Assembly: GCA_026826555.1 (NCBI GenBank)
Contig: JAKSZT010053928.1
Location: 3,937,733-4,001,732, forward strand
Source: Tolypeutes matacus
Taxonomy: Eukaryota; Chordata; Mammalia; Cingulata; Chlamyphoridae
DNA length: 64,000 nucleotides
Reading direction: 5' to 3'
The translations under genes were made by a program, and so were the position numbers. The notes beneath the pieces were generated by a model. That model saw only the letters and a list, made by a program, of their open reading frames with translations, searched no databases and had not been told where the DNA came from. Shown piece after piece: positions 53,171 to 63,961 of this stretch; the stretch's first letter is position 1; the number at the start of each line of letters is the position of its first letter.

Positions 53171-53690
53171 GGTCATGACACCAACACTAGAAACATGCAA
53201 GACAAAATTCCACATGAAACATATCTCCTATGTTCAAATTTTCTATATCCTTATATTTAAAGTGTATACTTTGGTTTTATTTTTTCAAATCTAATTTAGC
53301 AATCTTTGTCTTATAATTGGAGAAATTAATCCTTCTAAATATAATTACTGATAATATGGGTTTAAATACCCATATTAGTTTTCTATTTAGTTTTCTATTT
53401 ATCCCATCTAGTCCTTATCTTTTTTTCTAGTTTTTTTATTAGTTTTCTATTTATCCCATCTAGTCTTTATCTTTTTTTCTCTTTTCTTGCCTTCTTTTGA
53501 ATTTATCAAGTATTCATCATTCTATGCCTTCCTGTTAGCTTATTATTTATACATTCTTTTATTATTTCTCAATTTATTACAGTCTACCTTAAATTAAATT
53601 TTTTTTACCACTTACCAGTTAATACAAAGACCTCACAACACTTTAACTTCAATTACTGCCTCCTTTTATGCTTATGCATTTTAATTCTAC
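53171..53690 (-). mobile_element. L1 fragment, antisense
   Basis: TTAGCAATCTTTGTCTTATA, then ATTACAGTCTACCTTAAATT and CTCACAACACTTTAACTTCA read as reverse L1. It includes the 42-bp duplication at 53387. Confidence 0.65.
53387..53480. repeat. 42-bp direct duplication
   Basis: TTAGTTTTCTATTTATCCCA... occurs at 53387-53428 and again at 53439-53480 with one C/T difference and a 10-nt spacer. Confidence 0.9.
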
Positions 53691-54120
53691 TTGTGTTAGT
53701 CTGGGTCCTCTGAGGAGGAGATGCCACAAGATCAGATTAAATGTGTAAGGATTTCATTATGGAAAATGCCTATGAGAGAAAATGGGGAAAGAGCCAGGAG
53801 AGGCTAGGTGAGCCATTATACTGTGATTTAAGTCTGAACCTGAGTTTAGTAGAGAGGAAAGAAGGTTGGACGGAAGTGTCCTAGACTGCTGTGAAATCTA
53901 AGGAAAGTTTCTCAAGGCTGTCAGGGAGTCTTTGAGGCAAAATCAGCCACCAGAGAAGTTCCATGAATCCTATGAATAGGCCTTCCTGTCTCTCCCTGTC
54001 ATTCTCATTCACAGGCCAGGAACAGTTTGTGGAAGCATAGCCTTGGTACTATGTGAAATCCATGCTCAATAGATTTTAAGCACTACAGCTGTGGACTTTG
54101 GTCAATAAATTATTTTTTTA
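53691..54120. other. Possible unclassified repeat
   Basis: Starts TTGTGTTAGTCTGGGTCCTC and ends near GGTCAATAAATTATT. The start looks like an LTR or transposon edge, but I cannot place it. Confidence 0.35.
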
Positions 54121-55330
54121 AAGTTAATATTCATTTAGTTTTATCCATGTATTTACTCTTTCTGTTGCTCTTCATTCATTCCTGCTTACCTTGCTTCCAT
54201 TTGGGATCATTTTTGCTGCCTGAACAATCAGACCCCTTAGATTTTCTTTCAGTTCCAGTTGGCTAGTGACAAATTCTCTCAGTTCTATTTTCCCTTAATT
54301 TTTTTTTTTATTTTTTTATTTTTATTGTGGGTAAAAATCAAAATTCTCACAATACATACAAACATTTACAAAATTATATATAAATATATATGCATATATG
54401 TGTATTTGCTTACAAAAATGTTATTTATATATATATATACATATATTTTAAGAGTATTTTCCCTTAATTTTTGGAGGATATTTTCACTGGGTATAAAATT
54501 CTAGGTGTGTAGCTGTTATTTTCTCCATCGCTTTAAAGATGTTGTTTTGCAGTCTTCTGGATTTCATCCCTTCTGTTGAAAAGTGAGCTGTCAGTCTTAT
54601 TTTTGGTCCTTTGAAAATAATACAAATATTTCTCTCTGGCTGTTTTTAAGATTTTCTCTGTCTTTTTTAACTTTCAGCGATTTTACTATGATGAACTCAA
54701 ACGTGGTTTTCTTTTTATTTATCCTTCTCGGGATTTGTAGAGCTTCTTGAGGTTGTGGTTTCATGACATTTGTTAGTTTGGGAAAATTCTTGACCAGTAT
54801 CTCTTCAAACATTGTTTTGCCCCTCCCTATTCTCTCTCTCCTTTCATGCTGGACTCCAATTACATATAAGTGAGACCTTTTCACAGTTCCATATGCCTCT
54901 CACATGCCTGTCTATATTTTCCAAAATTTTATCTCTGTATTTCAACTGGGATATTTTCTATTGAAATTCCAGTTCACTAATTTTGTCTTCTGCTATGTCT
55001 AATCTGCTATTAAACCAATTTATTGGATTCTTAATTTCAGTTATTATATTTTTCAGTTCTATTATTTCCACTTGGTTCTCTTTTATAAATCCCAGTTATC
55101 TGATGAAATTCTCCATCATCTAATTCTTCTCAAACTTCAAACACAGTAATTTTAAAGTCTGTGTCCAATAAAGCCAATTTCTAGATAACTTGTAAGTCAG
55201 TTTCTACTGTCTTCTTCTTCCCTTGGTTTCATTTATATGGTCCTATTTATTGCCATGCCTGATAATTTTTGCTTGAATGCTGGATAGTAAATGAAGATCT
55301 GTAGAGACTCTGCATGATACTCTCCTCCTC
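54121..55330 (-). mobile_element. HAL1/L1 ORF1 region, antisense
   Basis: Reverse of the ORF1 region seen in the sense copies: AATTTTTGGAGGATATTTTC, GGGTATAAAATTCTAGGTGT, GATTTGTAGAGCTTCTTGAG and CCAGTTCACTAATTTTGTCT. A TA-rich patch at 54370-54450 is a microsatellite. Confidence 0.75.
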
Positions 55331-55551
55331 AGAGGATTTAATTTTCTTCTGGTAAACAGAATATGGACAGATTACCTCAATACAGTTAAGGCTTATCTAT
55401 TTCCTATTTATTATTATTCCTAAGGCATATCCTTTCTGGGATCTCAACTGAAAGCCTGGAGTATGTCCAAGGCCCCTCTTTCTTGGTTGATCCTCAACTC
55501 CAATTTTTGTCCCTCTGGCTCCATGAGACTGCCAAAATCTCTTTAAGGCTC

Positions 55552-56181
55552 TGTAGTCATTTGAAACTGTCTGTATCCCAGAAAAAAGCATGCCTTAGAG
55601 CTAATCCATTCCTGTAGGTATGAACCTATTGTAGGTGGGACCCTTTAATTAGATTACTTCAGTTAAGGGTCTTCAATTAGATTACTTTGGCATAGCGTGA
55701 CCCAGGCTGGGTCTTGATTCTCTTATTGGAGTCCTGTATAAATGGGATGAATTCAGAGAGACAGACAAAAAGAAAAGACCCAGGAGCTGAGAGAGGAACC
55801 CACAGATACTGAGAGAAAGCCATAAGAGCAGGAAGCTGAAATCAATGGAACCCAGGAGATAAAAAGTCACTGGAGCAGAGAGAAAGCTGGAGGAAGCCAG
55901 AAGCAGAAAGCAACAAGACCCAAAGGAGGAGGAGGAGGAAGCCAGAACTGAAAGCAACAAGACTCAAAGGAGAAGGAGGAGACCACTATTGTGCCTTGCC
56001 ATGTGACAGGGGTCCAAGATTACCCACAACCAGTCTTCAGAGAAAAAAGCATCACGGATGAAGACTTAATTTGGACATTTTTACAACCTCAAAACTGTAA
56101 GCTTATAAATTAATAAATCCCCATTATAAAAGCCAACGATTTCTGGTATTTTGCCTTGGCAGGCTTTAGCAAACTAAAACA
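55552..56181 (+). mobile_element. MaLR-like solo LTR with perfect 5-bp target duplication
   Basis: Starts TGTAGTCATTTGAAACTGTC and ends AGCAAACTAAAACA. GGCTC immediately precedes (55547-55551) and follows (56182-56186). Near the end it has CAAAACTGTAAGCTTATAAA and TTAATAAATCCCC, an AATAAA-containing region like MaLR LTRs. No internal retroelement, so a solo LTR (630 bp). No coding content. Confidence 0.9.
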
Positions 56182-56186
56182 GGCTC

Positions 56187-57940
56187 TTAGCAGCTACTTT
56201 CTGTTTGATTTACCGGTGTCTTATCCTGCATATAAGCTGCTTAAGAGTCAGCAAATGCCTTAAGGAAAAATTGTGTGATAGAAGGTCAGGCTCTTCTCCA
56301 AGTGTGGATAGTCTTTTCTCAATCTTCTGGATTTATGCCCCTCATGTCCTAATTCTTTTGGGAGTTCACCCATGCCTTCAAACAGTGGGTTTTGTGCCTC
56401 TAGCTCTTAAGAGTTGTTTTGGGGGGACAGAGTAGCCTAATACTGGTTACTCCTTCATAACCAGAAGCAAAAGTCCAGTCCTGTGCTTTTAACCACTCTG
56501 CTATTATGCCTTCAGTTTATTAAATACATCAGTTTCTTTTTGGCCTGAGTAGTACCAACTTCTTAATAACAGTAATGAATGTGGTAGATTCATATTGTTA
56601 CAAGTACAGTTAAAAAAAAAAAAACATAAAACATAGTTCCTGCCAGCAGATATTTTCAGGTACATCATATGCATTTTAAATTACTGCATTAAAATTTGTC
56701 CTAAAGAAACAAATAACTTTCATTTCACATGATTGATTGACCACAGGTATTTGTTTCTTCTCTCTCCCAAAACCCTACTATAATGGCAGTAAAGGAATAA
56801 AAAATGAAGCAGCTCACAAAGGCAAAGAGACCATGAAAGGCAAGAGTTTCCCTCTATTCCCAAGATAAAATGGGAATAATTAAAAGAAAAAAAAGAGCTC
56901 ACAGCAACTCTGTACTGAAATCGTGATTTTTGTGACATTTCAATTTAAAATAAAATTGACTTCTATGTAAAAAAATCTAATGTTCCACCCTCAGTTAATC
57001 ATACAAGCTATCAAATGTTTTATTTTATAGAAGAGATTTATACAACTGATATTGTCTTATCCAGTTTCCCTATAATACGGCCACAACTTCAAATTTTAAA
57101 AAATAATAATTTATTGAATTCACATATAACTTGTTATAGGAGAAACATATTTCTGTTAATTTTGTAAAACACAAGAAGAAAATAAAAAAAGAAGGGGTAC
57201 TCCGAAAAACAGCCCTTAATATTAAAACTAAACAATAAAGCAAAAGCATACCATCCACACCTATCAGGCATATAGCTTCAACTCCTAGTGAGATTTTAAA
57301 GTGATTCAAATCTAAATTCCTATAAATGGCAAGTTTTAATAAAAACAGTGTCAGAACCATAGCATTGCAATTGCACAGGTATTATAAAAATGTTTTCTGT
57401 ATTCAAAACCTACAATTCTCAAAATGAAAGGAGGATTTACATGATCACTTGAGTAGGACAGCTATAAGTAATCCACTAGCAAGCATTGAATAAGTACTGA
57501 GACTGCAGTGGCAGGGTTCAGTAAAATGAATGCAAAACCACAGGGTGCAATTTCATTGCAATTTAAACTAGTTATTTAAAATACATGAGTGAATATAGAA
57601 ACAATTTGGATATACATGCAGCAGAGTTAATAGCTATCAGATAGGAATAGTTGGAAAGAAGTAAGCTCTTCCATCTAGAAAAATCATAGGAAAAATTAAA
57701 CTTAATGTACTAGTAGACAATTTTCTATGAAAGTATTAGAAAGACGTTTATTCTTTTGGCAAAGCACAGAAAGCTTGAAAAAAATAAGTTTCATATCAAA
57801 TGAATCTATTATAATCATATATACATTGCAAATCTGTGATTTAGTTATCTTGTAGTTAAATATAACAATTAATTATTACAATAAAGTGGTTAATTAAATT
57901 GTAATTATTTCCATCTGTTTTTCTTCTTTTGTCCAATTAT
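56187..57940. other. SCRN3 intron (inferred), unassigned
   Basis: AT-rich sequence searched on the - strand for further secernin exons (for example a segment preceding ITFET); none seen. No SINE. Confidence 0.45.
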
Positions 57941-58182
57941 TCTAAACCTTAGAATTCTTGACATTTTTCTCTCCATCTTAATTATGCATTGTTGTTCTTG
58001 AATTTTTAAGAATACCTGCTAATTTTATTTACTGAGCCTTTAAGTTTATTGCCAGCAAAAAAAGTTCACAATAGTGATCTTTGTTACACTGTCTGCAAAT
58101 TATAATTCAACTCAATTCAACTAACAATCCTTTGTTAATTTATTCAACAAACACTTATTGAGCACAGACAACATACTAGTTC

Positions 58183-58256
58183 AAGACACTGAGATGCTGA
58201 GAGAAATAAAAGGACAAATAAGACACTGAGATGCTGAGAGAAATAAAAGGACAAAT
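58183..58256. repeat. 37-bp perfect tandem duplication
   Basis: AAGACACTGAGATGCTGAGA... (37 nt) occurs twice head to tail with no differences, inside an old MIR/L2-like stretch. A recent slippage or duplication event. Confidence 0.95.
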
Positions 58257-58299
58257 AAGAGTCCCCTTTTTCAGGTTCATAGAAGAAATAAATGAAAAG

Positions 58300-58470
58300 T
58301 ACAAACAAATACAATTTCTCCATTTGTAAAATGAAGACAACAATACCTACTTTATCTGGTTGCTTAGAAAAGATAATGTAAGTAAATTACTTAGCACATT
58401 GGCCCCTGATAAGCATTTAATGAAACAGAATAGGTGCTGCTACAACTGCTGCTTCCGTCTCTCCTTTTAT
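58300..58470 (+). repeat. MIR (ancient SINE)
   Basis: TTTCTCCATTTGTAAAATGA, then AATACCTACTTTATCTGG and TACTTAGCACATTGGCCCC. Confidence 0.75.
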
Positions 58471-59007
58471 GATAATAATAATGTCTACCACCACATGAAA
58501 AAAAAGATAGCAACCTATTTATAAAAATGACAAACCAATACTATTCATGGATCTGAATATAAATAGAGCTATAAGCATGTTATGTAAATTTTAATAATGG
58601 AAAACTAGAAACAACCTAAATAAAATGGAATTTATTAACTAAAATATGATTCATATAATTAATCTTCATGGTACAATGATTAAAATACTGTCATATGGAA
58701 ATAAACTAAATGTATCAAAATAATAGAATACAATGCATCTATTAAAAATGAAAAATTTCTGTATGTATTCAAATATAATGATCAACATTATATATTGCTA
58801 ACTAAAGAAAAGCTATATGCAGAAAAGTGTGTATGATATGATATCCTGTCTGTAAAAAAAAAAAAAAAAAAGAAAATATATATACTTGTTTCATTAAGCA
58901 TATATCAGTATATGTAAGGAATTGCCTGTAGGAAAAATTACTGAATATCTAAGGACAGAGCAGGAGGAAGAGACTTCACTTGTCATAGAATATAAAATGA
59001 CATGAGA

Positions 59008-59613
59008 TGAGAAACGGATGTGGCTCAAGCGATTGGGCTCTTGTCTACCATATAGGAGGTTTAAGGTTCGATTCCCGGGGCCTCCTGGTGAAAGGCAAGA
59101 TGGCCCACGCAGCGAGCTGGCCTGAGTGGAGAGCTGGCCCACGCGGAGTGCTGGCTCACGTGGAGTGCTCGTCCACACAGGAGAGCTGACTAGCACAGGA
59201 GAGCTGGCTGGCGCAGAAGTACTGGCTCAGCAAGATGACACAACAAAAAGAGACACAGTGGAGAGACAATAAGAGATGCAGCAGACCAGGGAGCTGAGGT
59301 TGCCCAGGAGATTGAGCGTCTTTCTCCCACTCCAGAAGGTTCCAGGATCGGTTCCGGGTGCCACCTAAAGGGAAGACAAGTAGACACAGAAGAACACACA
59401 GAGAGCTGATAGGGAGTACAAAACAACAGGGATGGGGGGGGCAGATAAAAATAAATCTTTAAAAAAAAAAAAAGACATGTGAGTGGATGTGGCTCAAGCA
59501 GTTGAGCACCTGGCAAAAACAAAGAGCAGACAATGAGCACAAGCAACTAGCAACAAACAAAACGAAGAGGAAAGGGACAAGGGAGCCATCAGGAGGGGGT
59601 GTGGGGAGCAGGG
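59008..59613 (+). mobile_element. Composite tRNA SINE with three head regions in one duplication
   Basis: Heads at about 59012-59090 (GTGGCTCAAGCGATTGGGCT, GGTTCGATTCCC), about 59295-59365 (GGATCGGTTCCGGG), and a truncated third at 59480-59512 (GTGGCTCAAGCAGTTGAGCA) after an internal A-run. AATGACATGAGA flanks the whole block at 58996 and 59614. The spacer contains CTGGCCCACGCGGAGTGCTGG-like repeats, as at 47625. Confidence 0.88.
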
Positions 59614-60650
59614 AATGACATGAGAAAGAGTTCCATTTCCAATTTGCCTAAGTAAATTCCTATCAGATCAATCCTCAGATAACTATAAACACTGGATAAA
59701 AATACTGAAAACAACTACTTGAAGGCTCTTTACACTGAACAAAAGCAGGAAAATTCTGGAGAGGAGTTGACACTTGGAAGAAGAGATGGGTAAGTTTCTG
59801 TTATGTTTTTGTTATAGCTTTAGCCTGAGGGAAGCCCAGAGTCAATGCTGTGCAATGCTGTGCAGGGCAGCCAACAGAAAATCTTGAACTTTCTGGCCTA
59901 AAGAACCAGAAGACAACCACAGGCACTAGAAAGTAAGAGGGGAAAACAAACCATAAAGGAGAGAAGGAAGCCAGCAGGAGGGGGAGGGGAGGGAACAGGA
60001 GTCTCCATATTCTGTGTAAAAAAAACATCTGCCCAAATCTCTAATCCCTGAATGGGGGGGGGGGTGTAGATGGCACACAGCTTAGCTGAAGATAAAAGAA
60101 CTGAACTGAAATTTAAACTGTCCACCAGGAGACAGAGTTTGGCGTTTGAGTACAACCACTTAAATTATCTGCTAAAACAAAAGTTATCTATTTTTTTTTT
60201 CCTCAGATAAATTTTGATAGATTGTGACTTTCAAGGAATTTTTCCATTTCCTCTAGGTTGCTGATTTTATGGACACAAAGATGTTCATAGTATTTCCTTA
60301 TCCTTCTGATGTCTATGGGATCTATAATGACATCGCCTTTTTTATTCCTGACATTGGTAATTTATGTCTTCTTCCTTGTTCCTCTTTGTCGGCCTGCCTA
60401 GAGTTTTATCAATTTTATGGTCTTTTCAAAGAGCCAGATTTTGGTCTGATTGTTTTGTTTTCAATTTTATTGATTTCTGCTCTTATCTTTACCATCTCCT
60501 TCCTTTCGCTTACTTTGGGTTTATTTTGCTCTTCTTATTTTAGCTTAAGGTGAAAATTTGTATTACAGATTTGAGAACTTTGCTTTGTCTAATACAAGCA
60601 TTTAATGCTATAAATCTCATTGTAAGCACTTTAGATGCATCCAATAATTT

Positions 60651-61581
60651 TTTTTTTTTTTTTTTTTTTTTGCTGCAAAAAGCTTTATTGTTTACACTTG
60701 GTTCAGGGCTCGTTAGAAGGCTACAAGATGGCAGTTAGAAAGAAAAATGTCTCCTGGCTGGAGGGGGCTCAGGCAGAAGCCTGGATGCCTGGGGAATAGA
60801 GGGGGTTCCCCCGCCATGGCCTCTGGGCTCTGGAGGCTCCTAGTCGTCTTTGAGGGTGAGCTTTCGAAGAGATACTCGCCCAGCCCGGCCTGTGGGCCAG
60901 CCAGCCTGCGAAGGTTGGTCAGGTGGTCGCCTATCTTCTTGATCAGTTTCACCTCCTGGTCTAGGAAATGGTTCTCCAGGAAGTCACAGAGATGGGGGTC
61001 TGTGTTGGCAGATCCCAGGGCATGCAGATCCAAAAGGGCCTGGTTCAGGCTCTTCTCCAGGACCAGGGCAGCTTCCATGGCGTCCAGGGTTTTACCCCAC
61101 TCCTCTTTGGATGGCTTCTGCACATCCTGGAAGAGGGCGCGGCCGCCACTTTGGTTTTGCATCTTCAAGAGACGCTCGGCGCCCTCGCGCTTCTCCTTCG
61201 CCAACTCGCGGAAGAAGTGGTCCACGCCCTTCAGGGCCACATCGTCGCGGTCGAAATAGTAGCCCAGAGAGAGGTAGGTGTAGGAGGCCTGCAGCTGCAG
61301 GTTGACCAGGCGGTTAACAAAGGCCTCCACTTCGGCAGAATAGTTCTGATGGATCTGGGAGGTCATGGCTGGTCGACAGTGAGGAGCTAACCACAAAAAA
61401 CGGTGTTAGCTGGTCCCGGAACCTAGCGGATGGCCCAGAAGTTGGTCCCGCAGGTTGCAACTTGAGAATCAGCTGGAAGGTGGTCGACGCTGAAGAGAGG
61501 TGGGGACTAGGCCCCGGGTCTGTTCCGTTCAAACACTGATGAAGCAAGAGACAGATTCGCGGGACCGCAGGGCGCGCTGTC
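60651..61581 (-). pseudogene. FTL: FTL (ferritin light chain) retrocopy with long ORF and shifted C-terminus
   Basis: Full-length retrocopy of ferritin light chain mRNA. Light chains co-assemble into the 24-subunit ferritin shell and promote iron-core formation. The ATG is at 61366. The frame matches FTL for about 168 residues: [39 protein letters not shown], then [20 protein letters not shown] and AGLGEYLFE. One base appears lost after LFE (about 60862-60866), so the normal stop at 60842-60840 is bypassed and the frame runs about 42 codons further to 60713. Glu56 of the nucleation site (mature numbering) is Lys (ELAKEKRE). Introns are absent, a poly(A) tail appears as the T-run from about 60651, AATAAA is present, and CCAATAATTT repeats flank the copy (60641 and 61582). 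It could be a recent pseudogene or a marginally coding retrogene. Confidence 0.93.
61516..61555 (-). promoter_or_regulatory. Iron-responsive element of the FTL retrocopy 5' UTR
   Basis: On the - strand the 5' UTR contains CTTGCTTCATCAGTGTTTGA followed by ACGGAACAG, with the IRE loop CAGTGT and the unpaired C five positions before it. In functional FTL IREs the loop is closed by an A-U pair. Here the closing position reads U opposite U (TTCAT/TTGAA), so IRP binding is probably weakened. Confidence 0.8.
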
Positions 61582-62281
61582 CCAATAATTTTTATATATT
61601 GATTTTCACTTTTACTCAGTTCAAAATATTTTCTCATTTCCCTTGAGACTTCTGCTTTGACCCATAGATTATTTAGAAGTGTAGCTTAATTTCCAAGTAT
61701 TTGAGGATTTTCCAGATGTTCTTCTGTAACTGATTTCTAGTATAATTCCTGTATCACCACAGATCATACTAGGATATAGTCTATCTTGGTAAAATGTTCC
61801 ATGTGCACTTGAAAAGAACGTGTATTTCTGATGTTGTTGGGTGAAGTGTTCTATAAACATCAATTAGATCTAGTGGTTGATGGTATTGTTCAGTTCTTCA
61901 ATATCCTTGTTGACTTTCTGTCCACTGGTTCTTCTGATTACTGAGAAGTGTTGAAGTCTCCAACTATATTTAAGGAACTATTTCTCCTTTCAGTTTTATC
62001 AGTCTTTGCCTCGTGTATTTGGAAGCTATCGTTAGACATACACACATTTAGGATTGTTAGGTCTCCTTGGTGAAATGACCATTTTCTCATTATGTAATGT
62101 TCCTCTTTCTCCCCGCTAATTCTCCTTGCTCTGAAGTCTACTTTGTCTAATATTTATCTAGCCAGTCCAGCTGTTTTTAATCAGTATTTACACAGTACAT
62201 CTTCTTCCATCCTTTTAACTTTTTACCTACCTATATCATTATATTTAAAGTGGGTTACTTGCATATAGCATATAGTTGGGT

Positions 62282-62988
62282 CTTTTTTTTTTTTTTTTTT
62301 TTTTTTAAATACAATCTGACACATTGTCTTTATTAGAGAAGTTGTAGGTTTACAGAACAATCATGCATAAAATACAGGATTTCCATACATCATCCCACCA
62401 CCAACACTTTTCATTGCTGTGGAACGTATGTTACAATTGATGATACCACATTTTTATAATTGTACCATTACCTAAAGTCCATGGCTTAACTTAGGGTTCC
62501 CTGTTTGTGTAGTGTAGTTCCATGGATTTTTAAAAATATTTTATTCTGTTACCATATATACAATCTAACATTCCCCATTTAATCATATTCAGATATATAT
62601 TTCAGTGCTGTTGATTGCATTCACAATGTTGCGCTACCATCACCGCCATCCATTGCCTAAATATTTCCATCACTCCAAATAGGAACCCTGTACATTTTAA
62701 GCCTTAACTTCCCATTCCCTATTCACTCCATCCCCTGGTAACCTATATTCTAGATTCTGACTCTAAGTTTGCTTATTCTAATTGTTTCAAATCAGTGAGA
62801 TCATACAATATTTGTCCTTTTGTGTCTGGTTTACTTTACTCAACATGATGTCTTCAATGCTCATCCATGTTGTCAAATGTATCAGGAATTCATTATTTTT
62901 TATGGCTGAATAATGTTCCATTGTGTGTGTACATATATATATACTCCATTTTATTTATTCACTCATCAGTTGATGGACACTTGGGTTT
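62282..62988 (-). mobile_element. L1 3' UTR, antisense, with long T-run
   Basis: T-run 62284-62306, then GTTGTAGGTTTACAGAACAA, CAGTGCTGTTGATTGCATTC, TATGGCTGAATAATGTTCCA and TTGATGGACACTTGGGTTTT. Confidence 0.8.
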
Positions 62989-63046
62989 TGTGCTGGTTTG
63001 AGTCTTCTATGGAACCCAGAAAATAATGTTCTTAAACCCATTCCTG

Positions 63047-63419
63047 GGAAGTGGATGTGGCTCAGGCAGTTGGGTGCCTAGCTACCACATGGGAGGTCCT
63101 AGGTTTGGTTCCAGGTGCCTCCTAAAGAAGACAGGCAAGACAGTGAGATGGCACAGCGAGCTGATGCAATAAGATGATGCAGCAAGATGATGCAACGAAG
63201 AGACACAGCAAGGAAACACAATGAGAAACACAACAAGCAGGGAGCAGAGGTGGCTGAAGTGATTGTGTGCCTCCCTCCCACATGGGAGGTCCTGGGTTCA
63301 GTTTCCAGTGCCTCCTAAAAAGAAGATGAACAGAGAGCAGACAGCAAGTGCAAACAACGGGGGTGGGGTTGGGGTGGAGAAGTAAATAAACAAATCTTTA
63401 AACAAACAAACAAAAAAAC
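63047..63419 (+). mobile_element. Dimeric SINE nested in LTR, exact 13-bp duplication
   Basis: Heads 63047-63123 (GTGGCTCAGGCAGTTGGGTG, GGTTTGGTTCC) and about 63243-63318 (GTGGCTGAAGTGATTGTGTG, GGTTCAGTTTCC). Flanked by AAACCCATTCCTG at 63034 and 63420. The body contains a repeated CAAGATGATGCA. Confidence 0.95.
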
Positions 63420-63815
63420 AAACCCATTCCTGCCTGAAAACCCATTGTAGATGGGATATTTTGATTAGATCACTTCAGTTAGGGGCCTTTGTTTAGATTA
63501 AGGGACTTGGGGGCAGGGGGTTCTTAATCCTCTTATTAGAGTCCTTATAAACTGGGACTAAAAAGTCACAGACACACACAAAAAAAGCCACAGACACAGA
63601 GAAGCCAGGAAAGACGAGTTGATACCGCCATTATGCCCTGCCATGTGCCTGACTGCCCACAGCTGAGCTCAGGGATAAAGTGAGCCTGAAGGAGAAAGTA
63701 GAGACCAGCAGAGCCACCACTTTGTCTTGCCATGTGGCAGTACAGGACATTCTGTGAGGTAGCATCTCTGACAATGCCTTGATTTGGACATTTTCACAGC
63801 CACAGAATCCATTAT

Positions 63816-63961
63816 AAAAGCCAACACACACACAAAAATAAAAATAAAAAAATAAATAAAATAAAATAAATAAATAATAAATAAATAAAATAACACTACA
63901 AAAGAAAAAAAATAAAAAATAAAAAGACGAAAAACAAACAAACAAACAAAAGCCAACACAC
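63816..63961. repeat. A-rich insert bounded by 14-bp duplication
   Basis: AAAAGCCAACACAC occurs at 63816-63829 and 63948-63961. Between them are about 118 bp of (AAATA)n/(AAAC)n sequence with no recognisable head. Confidence 0.85.

Larger units (their letters stand above)
60641..61593. repeat. Target-site duplication flanking FTL retrocopy
   Basis: CCAATAATTT at 60641-60650 (running into the T-run) and CCAATAATTTTT at 61582-61593 bracket the retrocopy. The flanks rejoin into one continuous antisense L1 sequence, so the target was an older L1. Confidence 0.85.
60200..62281 (-). mobile_element. L1 (L1M-type), antisense, target of the FTL retrocopy
   Basis: Antisense ORF2-region words: TTTCAAAGAGCCAGATTTTG (60424), TTAGAAGTGTAGCTTAATTT (61675) and CATATAGTTGGGTC (62270). 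Interrupted only by the FTL retrocopy. Confidence 0.8.

Noticed and set aside
54259..54504. 81-codon hydrophobic frame as a small membrane protein
   Set aside because: It results from a TA-rich microsatellite inside an antisense HAL1/L1 fragment.
60747..61390. Plus-strand open frames of 140-170 codons
   Set aside because: They are the reverse strand of the GC-rich FTL retrocopy and have no family resemblance.
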